From assembly GCF_048569485.1 (NCBI RefSeq), contig NC_134358.1, positions 219,018,128 through 219,082,127 of the forward strand: a stretch of 64,000 nucleotides of DNA. The letters run 5' to 3'. Shown in pieces: positions 1 to 11,105 of this stretch. The DNA is from Anomaloglossus baeobatrachus. Its lineage: Eukaryota > Chordata > Amphibia > Anura > Aromobatidae. The translations under genes and the position numbers were made by a program. The notes under the pieces were generated by a model. The model did no database searches. It had not been told where the DNA came from and saw only the letters and a list, made by a program, of their open reading frames with translations. How positions within the stretch are numbered: position 1 is the first letter of the stretch; every line of letters starts with the position of its first letter.

Positions 1-375
1 TAGTATTAAACAAAAAACTGAGTGCAAAATAGAAAACAGCAAAAAAATTCCTTTTTCTTCTCCCTTTCTTTGATCCTATTTTGTCTCATATTGTAATAAA
101 ACGAAGAAATTTATTTTTCAGTTGTATGCATTCCAGGTGTATTTCCTCCTCTTTCTATGCTGTGTGTGGCTGTGGCATTAATAACTGCATCAGGAGTCTT
201 CACCTCTCATACCCTCTTTGTCATTTTGTGCTGTCTGCATTAAGCATTTTTGCCTCATTTTACAAAAAAATAGTCACAGGCAGTTACAGGCAGAAAAAAA
301 ACCCTTTGGCAACAGTCATGAATCTTGTGCGCCCTTGTGGTGAATTTTGGGCAAAAATATATAAGCAAAAACCTT
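1..375. other. AT-rich stretch, nothing recognised
   Basis: No gene, splice structure or repeat terminus was recognised here. Short open frames exist but show no protein family. The right part runs into the Tc1 relic and may include its decayed 5' non-coding end. Confidence 0.4.
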
Positions 376-1215
376 AATCAAGAAGTTTACAACTGATGGC
401 ACTGTAGCTAATATCACTGGACGTGGAGAGAAAAATTGATGAAAAGCTGCAATGCAGCATAGTCCGGATGGTGAACAAGCAGGCTCAGGGTGCATTAGTG
501 ACAACCCAAACTACCCATCAACATGGGAATAAAATTAAACTCTATGGCAGGAGACCCACAAAGACCACACTGCTGACACATGGACAAAAACTAGATTGCA
601 GTTTGTCAAAATGTAAGTGAGTAAGCCAAATTCCTTTTTGGAAAGTGTCTTGTAGACAGAGAAGACCAAGATAGAGCTTTTTGGGAAAGCATGTCTTTCT
701 ACTGTTTAGTGAAAATGGAATGAGGCAAACAAAAGATCTCAGTACCTACAGTCAAATATGATGGAAGTTCATAGATGTTTTATAGTTGTTTTGTTCCCTG
801 TGACACTGGGTGTCTTGACTGTGTCAAATATGAAGATTACCAAAAGATTTTGGGTCGCAATATAGTGCCCAGTGTTTGAAAGCTGGGTTTACTTCCTCGG
901 TCATGAGTCTTCCAGCAGTAGAATGACCACAAAAATTTGCAACCAGAAATGGATGGAAGCAAAGCACTGGAGAGTTCAACAGCCGCCAGCAATGAGTCCG
1001 GATCTGAAGCCAATTGAACACCTGTGAAAAGATCTGAAAATTGCTGTTGTAAGAAGGCACCTTCACATATGAGAAACCTGGAGCAATTTACAAAAGAAAA
1101 GTGGTCCACAATTCCAGTTGATAGGTGTAAGAAGCTTGTTAATGGTGATAGGAAGCAACTGATTGCGGTTATTCATTCTCAAGAGTGTGCAACCAAATAT
1201 TACGTTGCGGGTGAC
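376..1215 (+). pseudogene. Decayed Tc1/mariner transposase
   Basis: Reading the plus strand across frames gives recognisable Tc1 transposase blocks in the right order: a GRG-type linker near 420, the YGRRPTKT segment near 540, the TKIELFG catalytic-core segment near 670, MSPDLKPIEHL near 990 and the C-terminal block ending in KKLVNGDRKQ near 1150. In Tc1 elements this protein cuts and pastes DNA through a DDE catalytic triad. Here the middle is largely lost and there are many stops and frameshifts, so it is a dead, old copy. Terminal repeats were not recognised. It is unlike the two better-preserved Tc1 copies at 13.5 and 20 kb. Confidence 0.85.
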
Positions 1216-1388
1216 AACAACTTTGTCCAGCCCATTTTCGGAGTTTTGTGTGGATTATGTCCAATTTGCTTTTTTTCCCAGGTTACTTTTGTGTTGTACC
1301 AATATACACAAAGGAAATAAACATGTGCATAAGAAAATTTGTGTAATTGCAATAATTTTCTGGGAAAAATACCTAATTTTCTGCAACA

Positions 1389-1389
<1 letters not shown>

Positions 1390-1466
<77 letters not shown>
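1390..1466. repeat. (AT)n microsatellite ending in (GT)n
   Basis: About 35 AT dinucleotides followed by a short GTGTGT run. The open frames through it (repeated Tyr-Ile) are artefacts of the repeat. Confidence 0.97.
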
Positions 1467-2245
1467 AAATACCAATATTTGTCATGATATACGTGTTTTT
1501 TATTTTAATATATACATTTAGTTTAGTTTTAGTTTGGTTTTATTAAAAAAGATATTTCATTTTCTGACAAATTTTTGTACATTACGGAGAAGTAATGTCT
1601 GTTGAACATCCATTTTTTTGCTCAGTGTGCATTTTAGAGGACAGTAAATTAGCACATAAGAGAAGCATGACTTCATTCCTTTGTCAGAATTACAGACTAA
1701 TGACCTGTCATTCCCATCTTATAATAAAACAATTTGTCTCCTCTTGCAGAACCTGAGAGAGAACATGTTACATTGAGGATGATTTGAAGCATTCAGTAGG
1801 TATTGAAGTTTCTATTGAAAGCCACATATAAACTGATAGAATGCTGCTATCTTTCTAATCTTTTGCTTCATATTTTATGCCACACTTATAATAGAGGCAG
1901 TCTTACACTAACATAATTAACTTATGTAGATACTTACAGAAAGTCATTCTCTATGTTGGAAATTTAGAAGACTCTTAATAGTCAAGTATTTGAATCCGAA
2001 ACATTAGTTTCTTATTTTGTAGAAGAGCAAAATATAAGACCATCCTTCTGACAAGATTTCATGATGACATTCCAATTAGCTTATTTTTTTGTACTAAATG
2101 TGAAGTTTCAAAAACCTGGAAAAGCAAAGGTCAAGAAGTAACTTAGTTTGTCTATTATAAGGTTACTCCTATCTCTGCCTTTCATTTCAAGGCTGACATG
2201 TGAATAACGGGTTCTAGATCACAGTCACCAGAGTGCGCTACGCTG
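1467..2245. other. AT-rich intergenic DNA, nothing recognised
   Basis: No coding exon, RNA gene or transposon terminus could be supported in this stretch. Confidence 0.4.
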
Positions 2246-2248
2246 TTA

Positions 2249-2595
2249 GGGTATGTGCACTTGTTGCGTTCTGCCGTGTCAAATATTCTGCAGTGTTTTG
2301 TCACTGCATGTGCATTGTATTTTGAATGCAGAATGGATGCTGAATTCATGAGTTTTGGATGCTTGCTCTACCATAGACAGAGTGGGAAAAGTATCTAAAA
2401 CGCACAAAAAAAGTGACATGTTGCTTTTTAGAATGCATCAATTTTGTCAAAAATTTGGCATCCAAAACGATGCATTTTAAAACACAACGTGTGCATGGAA
2501 TTTGCTAAATTCTCAGACTTTGTTGGGGACGCAGAACGCTTGCGTTTACACTGCAGATGTAAACACACGAAAAAACGCAACGTGCGAACATAGCC
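2249..2595. mobile_element. MITE with TTA target duplication
   Basis: Begins GGGTATGTGCAC and ends in the inverted equivalent GTGCGAACATAGCC, flanked by TTA at 2246-2248 and 2596-2598. The interior contains AACGCA/TGCGTT motifs typical of this frog repeat. A fragment of the same family is at 43562-43742. TTA/TAA duplication is the PIF/Harbinger signature; superfamily placement is inferred from that. Confidence 0.65.
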
Positions 2596-2598
2596 TTA

Positions 2599-3169
2599 AG
2601 GGTGCTTTTCACGAGACGAGCTATGGTGCGATGCATCGTCGGGCTCACGGTTTTCGTACGCACATCCGGCATTGTTCATGATGTAGTCTCGTGTAACACC
2701 TCCGAGCGATGCAGTATCGCTCACAAATCGTGAGTCGTGTACTCGTCGCTCAGTTTCAAAATATTGTTAATTTAAAATGGCGCCGGTTGTTCATCATACC
2801 CGGGGCAGCACACATCGCTCCGTGTGACACCCCGGGAACGATGAACACAGCTTACCTGCATCTTGCAGCACCCGCCGACTATGCGGAAGGAAGGAGGTGG
2901 GCGGGATGTTTACGTCCCGCTCATCTCCGCCCCTCTGCTTCTATTGGTCGGTGGCTGTGTGACGTCGCTGTAACGCCGAAGGTCCCTTCCCCTTCAGGAA
3001 GAGGATGTTCACTGCCCACAGCGACGTCGCACAGCAGGTAAGTACATGTGACGGGGGTTTCACGACTTTGTGCGACACGGGCAGCGATTTGCCCATGACG
3101 CACAAACGACGGGGGCAGGTACAATCGATCGTGAAATCGCACGATCGGTCGACTCGTGTAAAGCAGGCA
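2599..3169. mobile_element. Harbinger-type MITE, copy 1
   Basis: Starts AGGGTGCTTTTCACGAG right after TTA and ends CTCGTGTAAAGCAGGCA before TAA. It contains the family core CGCACATCCGGC near 2660, the CGGGGCAGCACACATCGCT block near 2800 and the GTGACGTCGC block near 2960. At least four further copies lie in this window. It abuts the preceding MITE and shares its TTA, so one probably inserted into the target duplication of the other. Confidence 0.75.
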
Positions 3170-3172
3170 TAA

Positions 3173-4531
3173 GCATTAATACCATAGAAATGAATGGGAG
3201 TTATAAAACAACATAACACAATGAACTATTTTGTTTCCAAACTTTGGGGTCATGCCTAGCACAGTTCATTTTGCTATGATGTTTTCATAAATCCCATTAA
3301 TGTTTTCTTTCCTAGTGCAACTGCTCTCAACTGTATTTGTAACCCCTCCTCTTGTGACCAGGACCAGGAAGCAGTCATCCAATTATGAAACGCAGAGATG
3401 AGAGTAATCCCCTTAGTGAATTTCAAGTAATAATCTGACTGTTTACACCCACTTTCAAAGTAATTTTTCACATTCCAATAAATAGTGACTCGACAAGGTG
3501 TAACAGTCCAAAGTATACCCACAGTCGAGACTATACATAGGGTTAAAGTGGCCTTGGCTAGATTATACTCCAGGGCATAAATTGGCCTAGGTCAAAATAT
3601 ACCGTATTATACTCCAATCAGTAGCATTGAGTGAGATACACAAGAATGAGTTCATTTTTCAACATTTACTAAGGATTCAGTTCTGTATGGTAAGTTAAGT
3701 GTGAGTGCTAACTGACAAATCTAAATACACAGACATATTTATTACAGAAAAACTCGACTGTTCATAAAAATAATAAAAGTCATAACATTTTTAAATGTCA
3801 ACTTATAAAGGTGGCTGAATATGTAATTTTTTTCTCATGATTTCTCACTAGTGATAAGTCACTTATCACTCATGGTCATACAGCTGGTCTTCCATGGTTG
3901 TCAAAACTGGAAAAAAGTTTAGTGTCTTGTAAAAATTGGAAAATGTTTGGTGTCCTAAAGAGCAGAGAGAAACACAAATACGGTACAACACATAACATTA
4001 ACTATGCTCTGATGGGTCAGCACCATCTACTGTAAGTTCAATGTAAGCACTGTACTATTTTATACCCCTGTGTATAGAGTTTAGCCCCTGGGGTTTACTG
4101 TGGCCTGTGCCAGACTATACCCAGGGTTCTACGTTAGATGGGTATATTCTGACCTTGAGGAGTATAGTTTAGCCTAGGCTATTTTGCACCCCAGGGACAT
4201 AGAAAAGCTAGCCCCTAGGGTATGCTCTGGCATGGGCTAAACTATAGCTGGGTTTAATCAGGGAAGGTGTTATTTTGACTGCTACATGGGGATAAAATGA
4301 CACTTGTATCAGTAAGAAAAACAATGAAGGAGTTAATGCTTCCCTATCAGTTAATGACTCTATCAAGTGTTATGTGCTAGGTGGACATTGATGTTTACCT
4401 TTATAGATTATGCCACTGATGATAATAAACTTAATTAAGATATATCTGTCCACAAAAAAAGGGGCAATATGGCAACTTTAGCCATGCTTCTGTAGATTTA
4501 TAAAACGTGGTAAGATTAAGTAAAATATGTC
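3173..4531. other. Intergenic DNA with TATAC/CCCCAGGG-rich segment
   Basis: No gene is visible. Between about 3540 and 4260 short phrases resembling TATACCC, TAGCCC and CCAGGG recur irregularly in both orientations, which suggests a degenerate tandem or palindromic repeat, but no period could be fixed. Confidence 0.3.
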
Positions 4532-4534
4532 TAA

Positions 4535-4690
4535 GGCCGGGGTCACACTGGTTTGCAACATCTGATGCGAGAGCATCGGGTGCGATATGTTAATGACACT
4601 CGGTTCAAACTCTTTTGAGAGCGTAATCTGAGTGTCATTCTACTGTACTCTGATTATCTTGCATACGAAAATATGATCACAAGTGCGAAG
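4535..4690. mobile_element. Left end of a TAA-flanked DNA transposon
   Basis: TAA at 4532-4534 is followed by GGCCGGGGTCACACTGG and a GATGCGAGAGCATCGG block. The matching right end was not found downstream, so it is scored as a fragment. A related terminus (GGTACGGTTCCACTTGCGT) starts the element at 53310. Confidence 0.45.
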
Positions 4691-5049
4691 AAGGAGGATA
4701 AATTATGTGGTTCCCCAAAAAAAAGACCTACTCCAAAAATATGCCCTAGTGGGAATGTTCAGCCTTTTTGGAGTATGCTAAAAATATAAGCCCTATTCTA
4801 AAAATAAGCCCTGGTTGCGGCTCAATGAGGAAGTGCTCAGGCACCTAAAAATTTGAAGACTACAGCAGGACACTTCATTAAAGAAAGAAGACTGTCCTAA
4901 AAGAAAAAAGACAGCCCCAAAAGAAAGCAGACAGTCACCCCCCCAAAAAAATCGCTTTCACTAGACCCCGAACAACTACAACTGCCAAGTGCCGAAGGTG
5001 AATAAGCTCTCCCACAGAGATTTGCATCACTGTCAGGTCCCTCACCGTT

Positions 5050-5137
5050 CCACTCACGCACGCACACACACACATAGATTGGGTATAATATCCCTCCACT
5101 CTCAAACACACAGAGATCGGGTCCAGTATCCCTCTGT

Positions 5138-5191
<54 letters not shown>

Positions 5192-5300
5192 TCAGGTCCA
5201 GTATCACTCTGCTCTCTCACACACACCTGAGCGCTGTATTATTCCGTTCTCAAACACACACACATATCCAAATGCAGTATCACTTTGTTCTCACACACAA
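5050..5300. repeat. CA/CT-rich simple repeats
   Basis: Interspersed (CA)n and (CT)n runs, the longest CA tract being at about 5155-5190, linked by a repeated phrase (cag-gtccagtatc-actctg). Open frames on both strands here are repeat artefacts. Confidence 0.9.
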
Positions 5301-5359
5301 ACATCAGGTCACAGTATCTGTCTCTGCGCGAGAGATACTGCTTCTAGTCAGCAGGGGGA

Positions 5360-5774
5360 GTGACCAATGTGGGTATCTGTTAACCACTGGAGGATGCACG
5401 ATTGCCCTGGGTAATAGGCAGTGATGTGCAAAACTGGTTTCACCCATAGTGTCTTTAATTCACACAAGTGTAAATGCACAAGCTTGAATCTGTTTTCTAT
5501 TCTCCCCATACAATGGACCAGGTCACTAACTGGTATGGACCTAGGATACTGCATAAAGATTATACGATACCAATATCAAAATCAGGTCAAAAGTGGTTCA
5601 ACAGAGTTTTTGAGATAGTTGCCAAATATATCTCATAGGGTACAACACACAAGTTGATGGACATAATACAAAGCTCATGGGCACTTACCATTTGCTCCAA
5701 AAAGTCCTAGATCTTTCTGATGTTTTTTATTAGTAGCAGAGATTAGTCATCCTTAAACAGAATTTGGAATCTCT
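5360..5774. other. Nothing recognised
   Basis: Unique-looking intergenic sequence without a supported feature. Confidence 0.35.
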
Positions 5775-6211
5775 GGGGCCTGATTAATTATTTGTATAAT
5801 TTTTTTAAGTAATTTTTCTTTTTTTTCTTCTTGTGGATGTATTTGCTGATTTTTTTTGTGCCAAACTCATGAATATGGTGGATGGGATTTATGAATCTTT
5901 ACAAACCAAAAAAATGTTCTTTTTTCTTATTTTTCTAATTTTTTATTGCAAAATGTCACATTTTGCAAACTTTTGCAAGAGTTGCACAAAATTACTGACC
6001 TACATGGAATCACTTCAGGTTAGGAGTGCATTACCATTGAGACGAATTTAGCAACTTTTTGAAAAGTCAGAAATGATGAATCAGGTGAAAACATAGAACA
6101 ACTCAAATCTTTGCTGAATAGGGGCAAATTGAAAGGGGAATTTGGTGCAAACCAAAGAAAGGTGAAAAACATCAAAAACTCTGGGTCAAAAATAACAATG
6201 AATCGGGCCCC
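5775..6211. mobile_element. Small DNA transposon with GGGGCC termini
   Basis: Starts GGGGCCTGATTAATTA and ends in the near inverse ending AATCGGGCCCC, giving terminal inverted repeats of about 18 bp with a few mismatches. No convincing target duplication was seen and there is no coding capacity. Confidence 0.5.
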
Positions 6212-6332
6212 ATAAAGGGGCAGTTTGCTGTGTAGCGGTAAAAAATTTAGAACAGAAAGAGGAGTTATATAACAGTACATACTGTAATAGTAACATACAT
6301 ATTAAAGGAATATTGTGTATAACCATATAGAC

Positions 6333-6645
6333 ATGAAGAGAAGGAAGAAGAGATCCAGTGGACACATATAATAGAGGATACTAGGATTTCTTTTCGGCTA
6401 AAAAATACCTTTATTGTCCAAAAATTTAAAAATGAGCATAACTACATCACATAAAGGGCAGGTGACAAGGTGGTTATTGAGTATTTATCGGTAATTATTG
6501 ATAGTCACCTTGTCACTTGCCCTTTATGTGATATAGTTAATCTAATTTTTAGAGTTTTGGACAATAAAGGGATTTTTTACCCGAAAAGAAATCCTTGTAT
6601 CCTCTATTACATGTGTCCACTGAATCTCTCCTTTTCTTTATACTG
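6333..6645. repeat. Long fold-back (inverted) repeat
   Basis: The arm at about 6333-6478 is the reverse complement, with modest divergence, of the arm at about 6502-6645. The spacer is roughly 25 bases. Matching landmarks are CAGTGGACACAT / ATGTGTCCACTG at the outside and AAAGGGCAGGTGACAAGGTG / CACCTTGTCACTTGCCCTTT at the inside. A transcript would form a long hairpin. Probably a fold-back transposon relic. Confidence 0.85.
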
Positions 6646-6649
6646 ATTT

Positions 6650-8015
6650 GTGTGGCTGGCTCCCACCCTCCTCGGTGCGGACTTCCTTTTACAATCTACA
6701 ACTCACAAAAGACTGTACCGGTAAGCTGGCTTTTTTTTCATTTTTATGAATCATATAGATATATAGGTACAAATTTAGATCTAAGATTTATAGTTGTGCT
6801 TTGTACAATTAGTGTTACTAATGATCCATGTATGGCAGTATTGGGCTTAGATGAAGTAATGGAAGTGGTCCAGTTACAGTCAATTAGCATGACATCCTGA
6901 GTGATGATCAACCTTCTCTCTGAAAGTATCACGCTCCAGCTATCTAAAATTACTGTTACGGTTAAGGAACAGATTGCTTTCCCAGTTTCGTATGACAGCT
7001 GAAAAAATCAAGTACTATTTCACTCATTCTCTGGACTCGTGCATTACTACTATTATTTTGAGTGAGAAGATAATTTGATTATATTGGTCCTTACAACCCT
7101 CACATATGTTGAATCTATTTGACTAAAATGTTTCATAAAATGAAGACATGTAACCTTTCCAACAGGTAGATGTGTTAATAGAAAATAGTAAAGTCTTTTC
7201 TGATTGAATGCAAATTAATTCATTGGGAATTTTTTGAGCTGCAAGAGGCATCTATTTTTAATGAATATTTGAGGCAACTAATGCTTCTTAGCTGTACTTT
7301 CTCATGTGTTTGACCTTTTTCCTTTATGTGAATTTACGTTATGTGGAATGGAAAAGGGTAAATGCCAGTAAACAGCATATTGAATTGCTGATACTGATTG
7401 CCTTTTTTTTTTCAACAATTAATTACCTATACATGTGAAAATTAGACATTCGCATGATATGCCAAAGCATTGTACTATATAGTGTTACATTGTACTATGT
7501 AATGTATTACTACAAGTCCTTACCAAGCACATGTGGTCACTAAAATCATAACAACATGGTTCAATGATCGTAATTGTAAAGTGCTGAAGAATAAGTTGGC
7601 TCTATATGAATAAAAATATTATAATAACACTTGTTATTATTGTAATTTACCAACAATTTAAAGAGAGAAATAGCTTGAACTGCTTTATCCAATATGCAAA
7701 AGCTTTACTCTGGGTTCCCCTTAATTAGTAGGGGTCATTAATCCTTTATATTACTTTTGCCCTTTATGTAGCCTTTTGTAGTCTTTAGTTGATATGGCTT
7801 TTAAGCTCAAGTTAATATTCCTACTTCTGTATTTCCATTGGATATTATATTTTGTTTTATCTCTACAGTAAGTGAAGACAGGGCAACATGTCCAGAAACC
7901 GTTTTGGGATTGACATATTTTTATGTGTTCAATTGTATCCAACTTAAACATTTACCTACCCTTATAGTATTTCTGTGGGATGCATAATATCAGATCAGTG
8001 GGACATATTACTGTC
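6650..8015. other. AT-rich intergenic DNA, nothing recognised
   Basis: No exon, RNA gene or repeat boundary could be supported. Confidence 0.35.
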
Positions 8016-8018
8016 TAA

Positions 8019-8592
8019 AGGGTGCTTTACACGCTGCGACATCGCTAACGATATATCGTTGAGGTCACGGTGTTTGTGACGCACATCCGGCGCCGTTAGC
8101 GACATCGCAGTGTGTGACACCTATGAGCGAACTTAAACGATCACAAAAGAGACAAAAATCGTTGGTCTGTGACACGTCGTTCACTTACCAACAATCGTTG
8201 TCTAGTCAGTTGAGATGTTGTTTTTCATTCCTGCGGCAGCACACATCACTATGTGTGACACCGCAGAAATGAGGAACAACCTCATACCTGCGGCCGCCCG
8301 CAATGAGGAAGGAAGGAGGTGGGCGGCATGTTCCAGCCGCTCATCTCCGCCCGGCCGCTTAGTGACGCCGCAGTGACATCGCTATGACGCCGAACGCACC
8401 TCCCCCTTGAAGGAGGGATTGTTCGGCGGTCACAGCGATGTCACTGAAAAGGTATGTGCGTGTGACGCTACCGTAGTGATAATGTTCGCTACGGCAGTGA
8501 TCACCAAATGTCACACGAATGACAGGGGCAGGTGCTATCGCGCACGACATCGTTAGCTGTCGCTAGTAATGTCACAATGTGTAAAACACCCT
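8019..8592. mobile_element. Harbinger-type MITE, copy 2
   Basis: Begins AGGGTGCTTTACACGCTGCG and ends with the inverse GTGTAAAACACCCT. It is flanked by TAA (8016-8018) and TTA (8593-8595), a duplication differing at one base. It carries GTGACGCACATCCGGC near 8080 and the GCGGCAGCACACATCACT block near 8240. No protein is encoded. Confidence 0.8.
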
Positions 8593-8639
8593 TTACAGTT
8601 CAAAAACTTTAACAATTCGAAAAAGTGAAATAAGAAATA

Positions 8640-8770
8640 AAAAGTAAAGAATCCGGCACTCTTTAAGGATGCCAGTAGTTTTGGTTTTAATAGCAATTGC
8701 AATCTAGAAACAAAATCAAAATCAATGATGTTTCGGTCAGAAAGACCTTCTTATGATGAATTGTAGATAG
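8640..8770 (-). repeat. Left member of a head-to-head repeat with hammerhead-like core
   Basis: On the minus strand a hairpin GGTC-TTTCT-GACC followed by GAAAC (8725-8760) precedes a stretch ending in the phrase GAGTGCCGGATTCTT. The same stretch occurs in opposite orientation at 9345-9455. The layout of an AAGAAGG-type core, stem II and GAAAC resembles the hammerhead motifs described in Penelope-like retroelements. Assignment is by structure only. Confidence 0.45.
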
Positions 8771-8881
8771 AGCTTGGTCAACACAGGACCCAATGTGCAA
8801 AAATGATAAATGCCCATATGAGGTGAGCAACTCACCTGAAAATTTAGTCCTTTATCATATAGACCTGGTCCACACAGGGCT

Positions 8882-9324
8882 AGACATGAGCGGATTTGTG
8901 GAAGTTCAGTTTGGCGGGTTCATCCAGACTTTAGATAAAGCTTGGTTTGGAACCCACACTTGACCTAAACCCCAGTGGAAGTTACTAATTTGGTAGTTTG
9001 TACCTCCGCCCACATACAGCCAACCTGAAACAGAACACTTCCGGGGGAGGATGGGTGGGGTTTTTCCAATTTCTTTTTTGGTGCACACTACATTCGATCA
9101 TGCTGTTGTTACCCAAAGTGCGAGTTGTTCAAACAATACAAGCGGCTCACATTGGGATGAGCACCAAGTGTACCCAAGCGCAGTGATGCTCGCGCGAGTG
9201 GTGTTTATACGTAAAACACTTGAACTCCGAATTCAAACTTTGTTTTTTTTTTTTGTTTTTTTTTCAAAAGTATGTGTTTGGTATGAACGCTGAACACCGT
9301 ACCATGAGTTTGCTCATCTCTAGA
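8882..9324. mobile_element. Small DNA transposon (GATGAGC family) inside the inverted pair
   Basis: Ends are CTAGACATGAGC and GCTCATCTCTAG, a clear terminal inverted repeat, with ACAGG-like flanks on both sides. The interior is non-coding and contains TTCAGTTTGGCGGGTTC. Similar termini occur at about 38862-39780 and 40469. Superfamily not determined. Confidence 0.6.
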
Positions 9325-9344
9325 CAGGACCCAATCTGCAATGC

Positions 9345-9455
9345 ATCTGAAGAAACTTGCTGACTGTAACGTCATTGATTTTGATTTTGTTTCTGGATTG
9401 CAATTTCTATCAAAACCTAAACTATTTGCATCTTCAAAGAGTGCCGGATTCTTTT
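9345..9455 (+). repeat. Right member of the head-to-head repeat pair
   Basis: Reverse complement of about 8645-8745, over roughly 90 bases at about 85 percent identity by eye. It starts with CTGAAGAA (hammerhead core-like), then a decayed stem and GTAACGTCATTG, and ends with GAGTGCCGGATTCTT. Confidence 0.5.
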
Positions 9456-9459
9456 GTTT

Positions 9460-10040
9460 TTATATCATACATGGAGAAGTATCTCATCCAGGCACCATAT
9501 TGACATACAGTGTGACGAATATTTCAGCTATATATTAAAAAAAAACTGAGAATGCCTGAGAAAAGTTGAATTCCACTCCCAAACTCAAAACTGTGAAACA
9601 TATAGGAGGCCTTATCATGAGAGGAATAATGTCAAATATATCAAAGTGTTGCATGATATTTGATACATTTTCCACGCCTACACAGATAACACTTCTGTTT
9701 AAAGATGTATTATTCTCCCTTACTAGGTAAAACATTTTTGTGCAATTAATAAATCTGGCTTAAAAGGGTTCCCCAAAAATGTGATAAAATGGCCCCACAT
9801 AATTGAAATAGCAACTTACCCTAATCACGTGTCAGGATGGCTTGCAGCATCCTGAAGCAGCACAGCTTCTGAGACCTGTGTCTAAACTGACAGAAAAGTG
9901 GTATCATATACCGGAGCTGCTGGAGATGGATCATGATATGAGAAGAAATAAATGTTCTCCTAGGCTGACTGAGCACATGGCATTTTTTTCACCAGTCTAA
10001 GTTCTCCATACACAGTCAGCCGAGGACAAGTTATATCTCT
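9460..10040. other. Nothing recognised
   Basis: No supported feature. The sequence near 9770-9900 has the look of a degraded interspersed repeat, but no terminus was found. Confidence 0.3.
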
Positions 10041-10074
10041 TCTCGTTGTACAGCCCTTTTCGTCAATTCACAAA

Positions 10075-10342
10075 ATTGCATGTGTTTAGCACTGCATTCT
10101 TGCAGTTCTGGGGTCCTGGGTTCAAATCCCATTAAGGACACCAACTGCAAGGAGTTTGTATGTTCTCCCCATGTTTGGGTGGGTTTCCTCCAGGTTCTCC
10201 GGTTTCCTCCCATACTCCAAAGACATACTCACAGGGAACCCAGATTGTGCACCCCAATGGGGACAGTGTTGCCATTATATGTAAAGCACTGTGGAATTAA
10301 CAGTGCTATATAAATGATTAAATATTATTATTATTATTTAGA
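10075..10342 (+). mobile_element. tRNA-derived SINE with L2-like tail
   Basis: An internal RNA polymerase III B-box-like GGTTCAAATCCC sits at about 10120. It is followed by the vertebrate-wide module GTATGTTCTCCCC...GGTTTCCTCC...CTCCGGTTTCCTCCCA and a 3' tail with GCTATATAAATGA and an ATT repeat. The tail resembles L2/CR1-type 3' ends, which would supply the retrotransposition machinery in trans. Confidence 0.75.
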
Positions 10343-10540
10343 ATACAACTACTCTGTTAGTTTAGAAACAGATCTCGGGAGCTCTGTTTCTTTTGACTGC
10401 AGCCAATACTGACAAAAATCCACTATAGGCTGCAGTTTAAATTATGTGATGGGGCCTTTTTATCAATTTGCTTAGTTAACCATGCCCATATTTTAAATGT
10501 CACAAGAGTTGTCATAATAGACTTTTTGTTGATGTACTGG

Positions 10541-10625
10541 TCCTGAGGAAGAGGTTTTCACCTCGAAACGCGTAGACCTATGAAATAAAAGAATACTTAT
10601 CTTCATCAACATTCTACATCTTCAT
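10541..10625 (+). repeat. Repeat with hammerhead-ribozyme-like core
   Basis: From 10541 the sequence shows GGTC, then CTGAGGA, a five-base-pair hairpin (GAGGT-TTTC-ACCTC), GAAAC, GCGTA and GACC. That arrangement gives stem I (GGTC/GACC), the CUGANGA and GAAA core boxes, stem II, a very short stem III and a GUA cleavage triplet. One extra A sits between the core box and stem II. AATAAAAGAATAC follows. Such motifs are known in Penelope-like elements; activity is not claimed. Confidence 0.5.
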
Positions 10626-10861
10626 TCGGCTGATGCGCAGCATTAACCCCTTCTCTACCCCATCTTGTATGCACATGAGTTGTCATAAAATACCAAAAAG
10701 TTGAAATATTTTTGCTTTTGTGACTCCAGTACAAAAGCTTTGATACATGTCCAACATGTGACAGTTCTTAAACATATGCTAAAAAAAGCTTGTATTAGAG
10801 AGCAGTGTTTGGATTGAACTTCCCTATTGCACAAATGTATATATAAATAAAAATAAATGAA

Positions 10862-10865
<4 letters not shown>

Positions 10866-10913
<48 letters not shown>
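10866..10913. repeat. (AT)n microsatellite
   Basis: Uninterrupted TA dinucleotides immediately before the Helitron-like element; its other flank is also TA-rich (13479-13494). Confidence 0.95.
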
Positions 10914-10916
<3 letters not shown>

Positions 10917-11105
10917 GCCTTATTCTGTCTGTCTGTCTTGCTCCAAAATTGTGTCACCGTGACAGTGTCACCGTGACAGGGTCATAAAAATGACAACTGT
11001 CGGATTGGCCGCTGGGCTCGCCCTGGCCCCACCCCCCCACGGATTGGCCGCTCGCCTTGGCTTGGCCCCGCCCCCCGCATGGATTAGCCGCTCGCCCCGG
11101 CCCTC

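Noticed and set aside
4897-5363. Open frames of about 110-124 codons with Thr-His and Val-Cys repeats
   Set aside because: Translation of CA/GT simple repeats.
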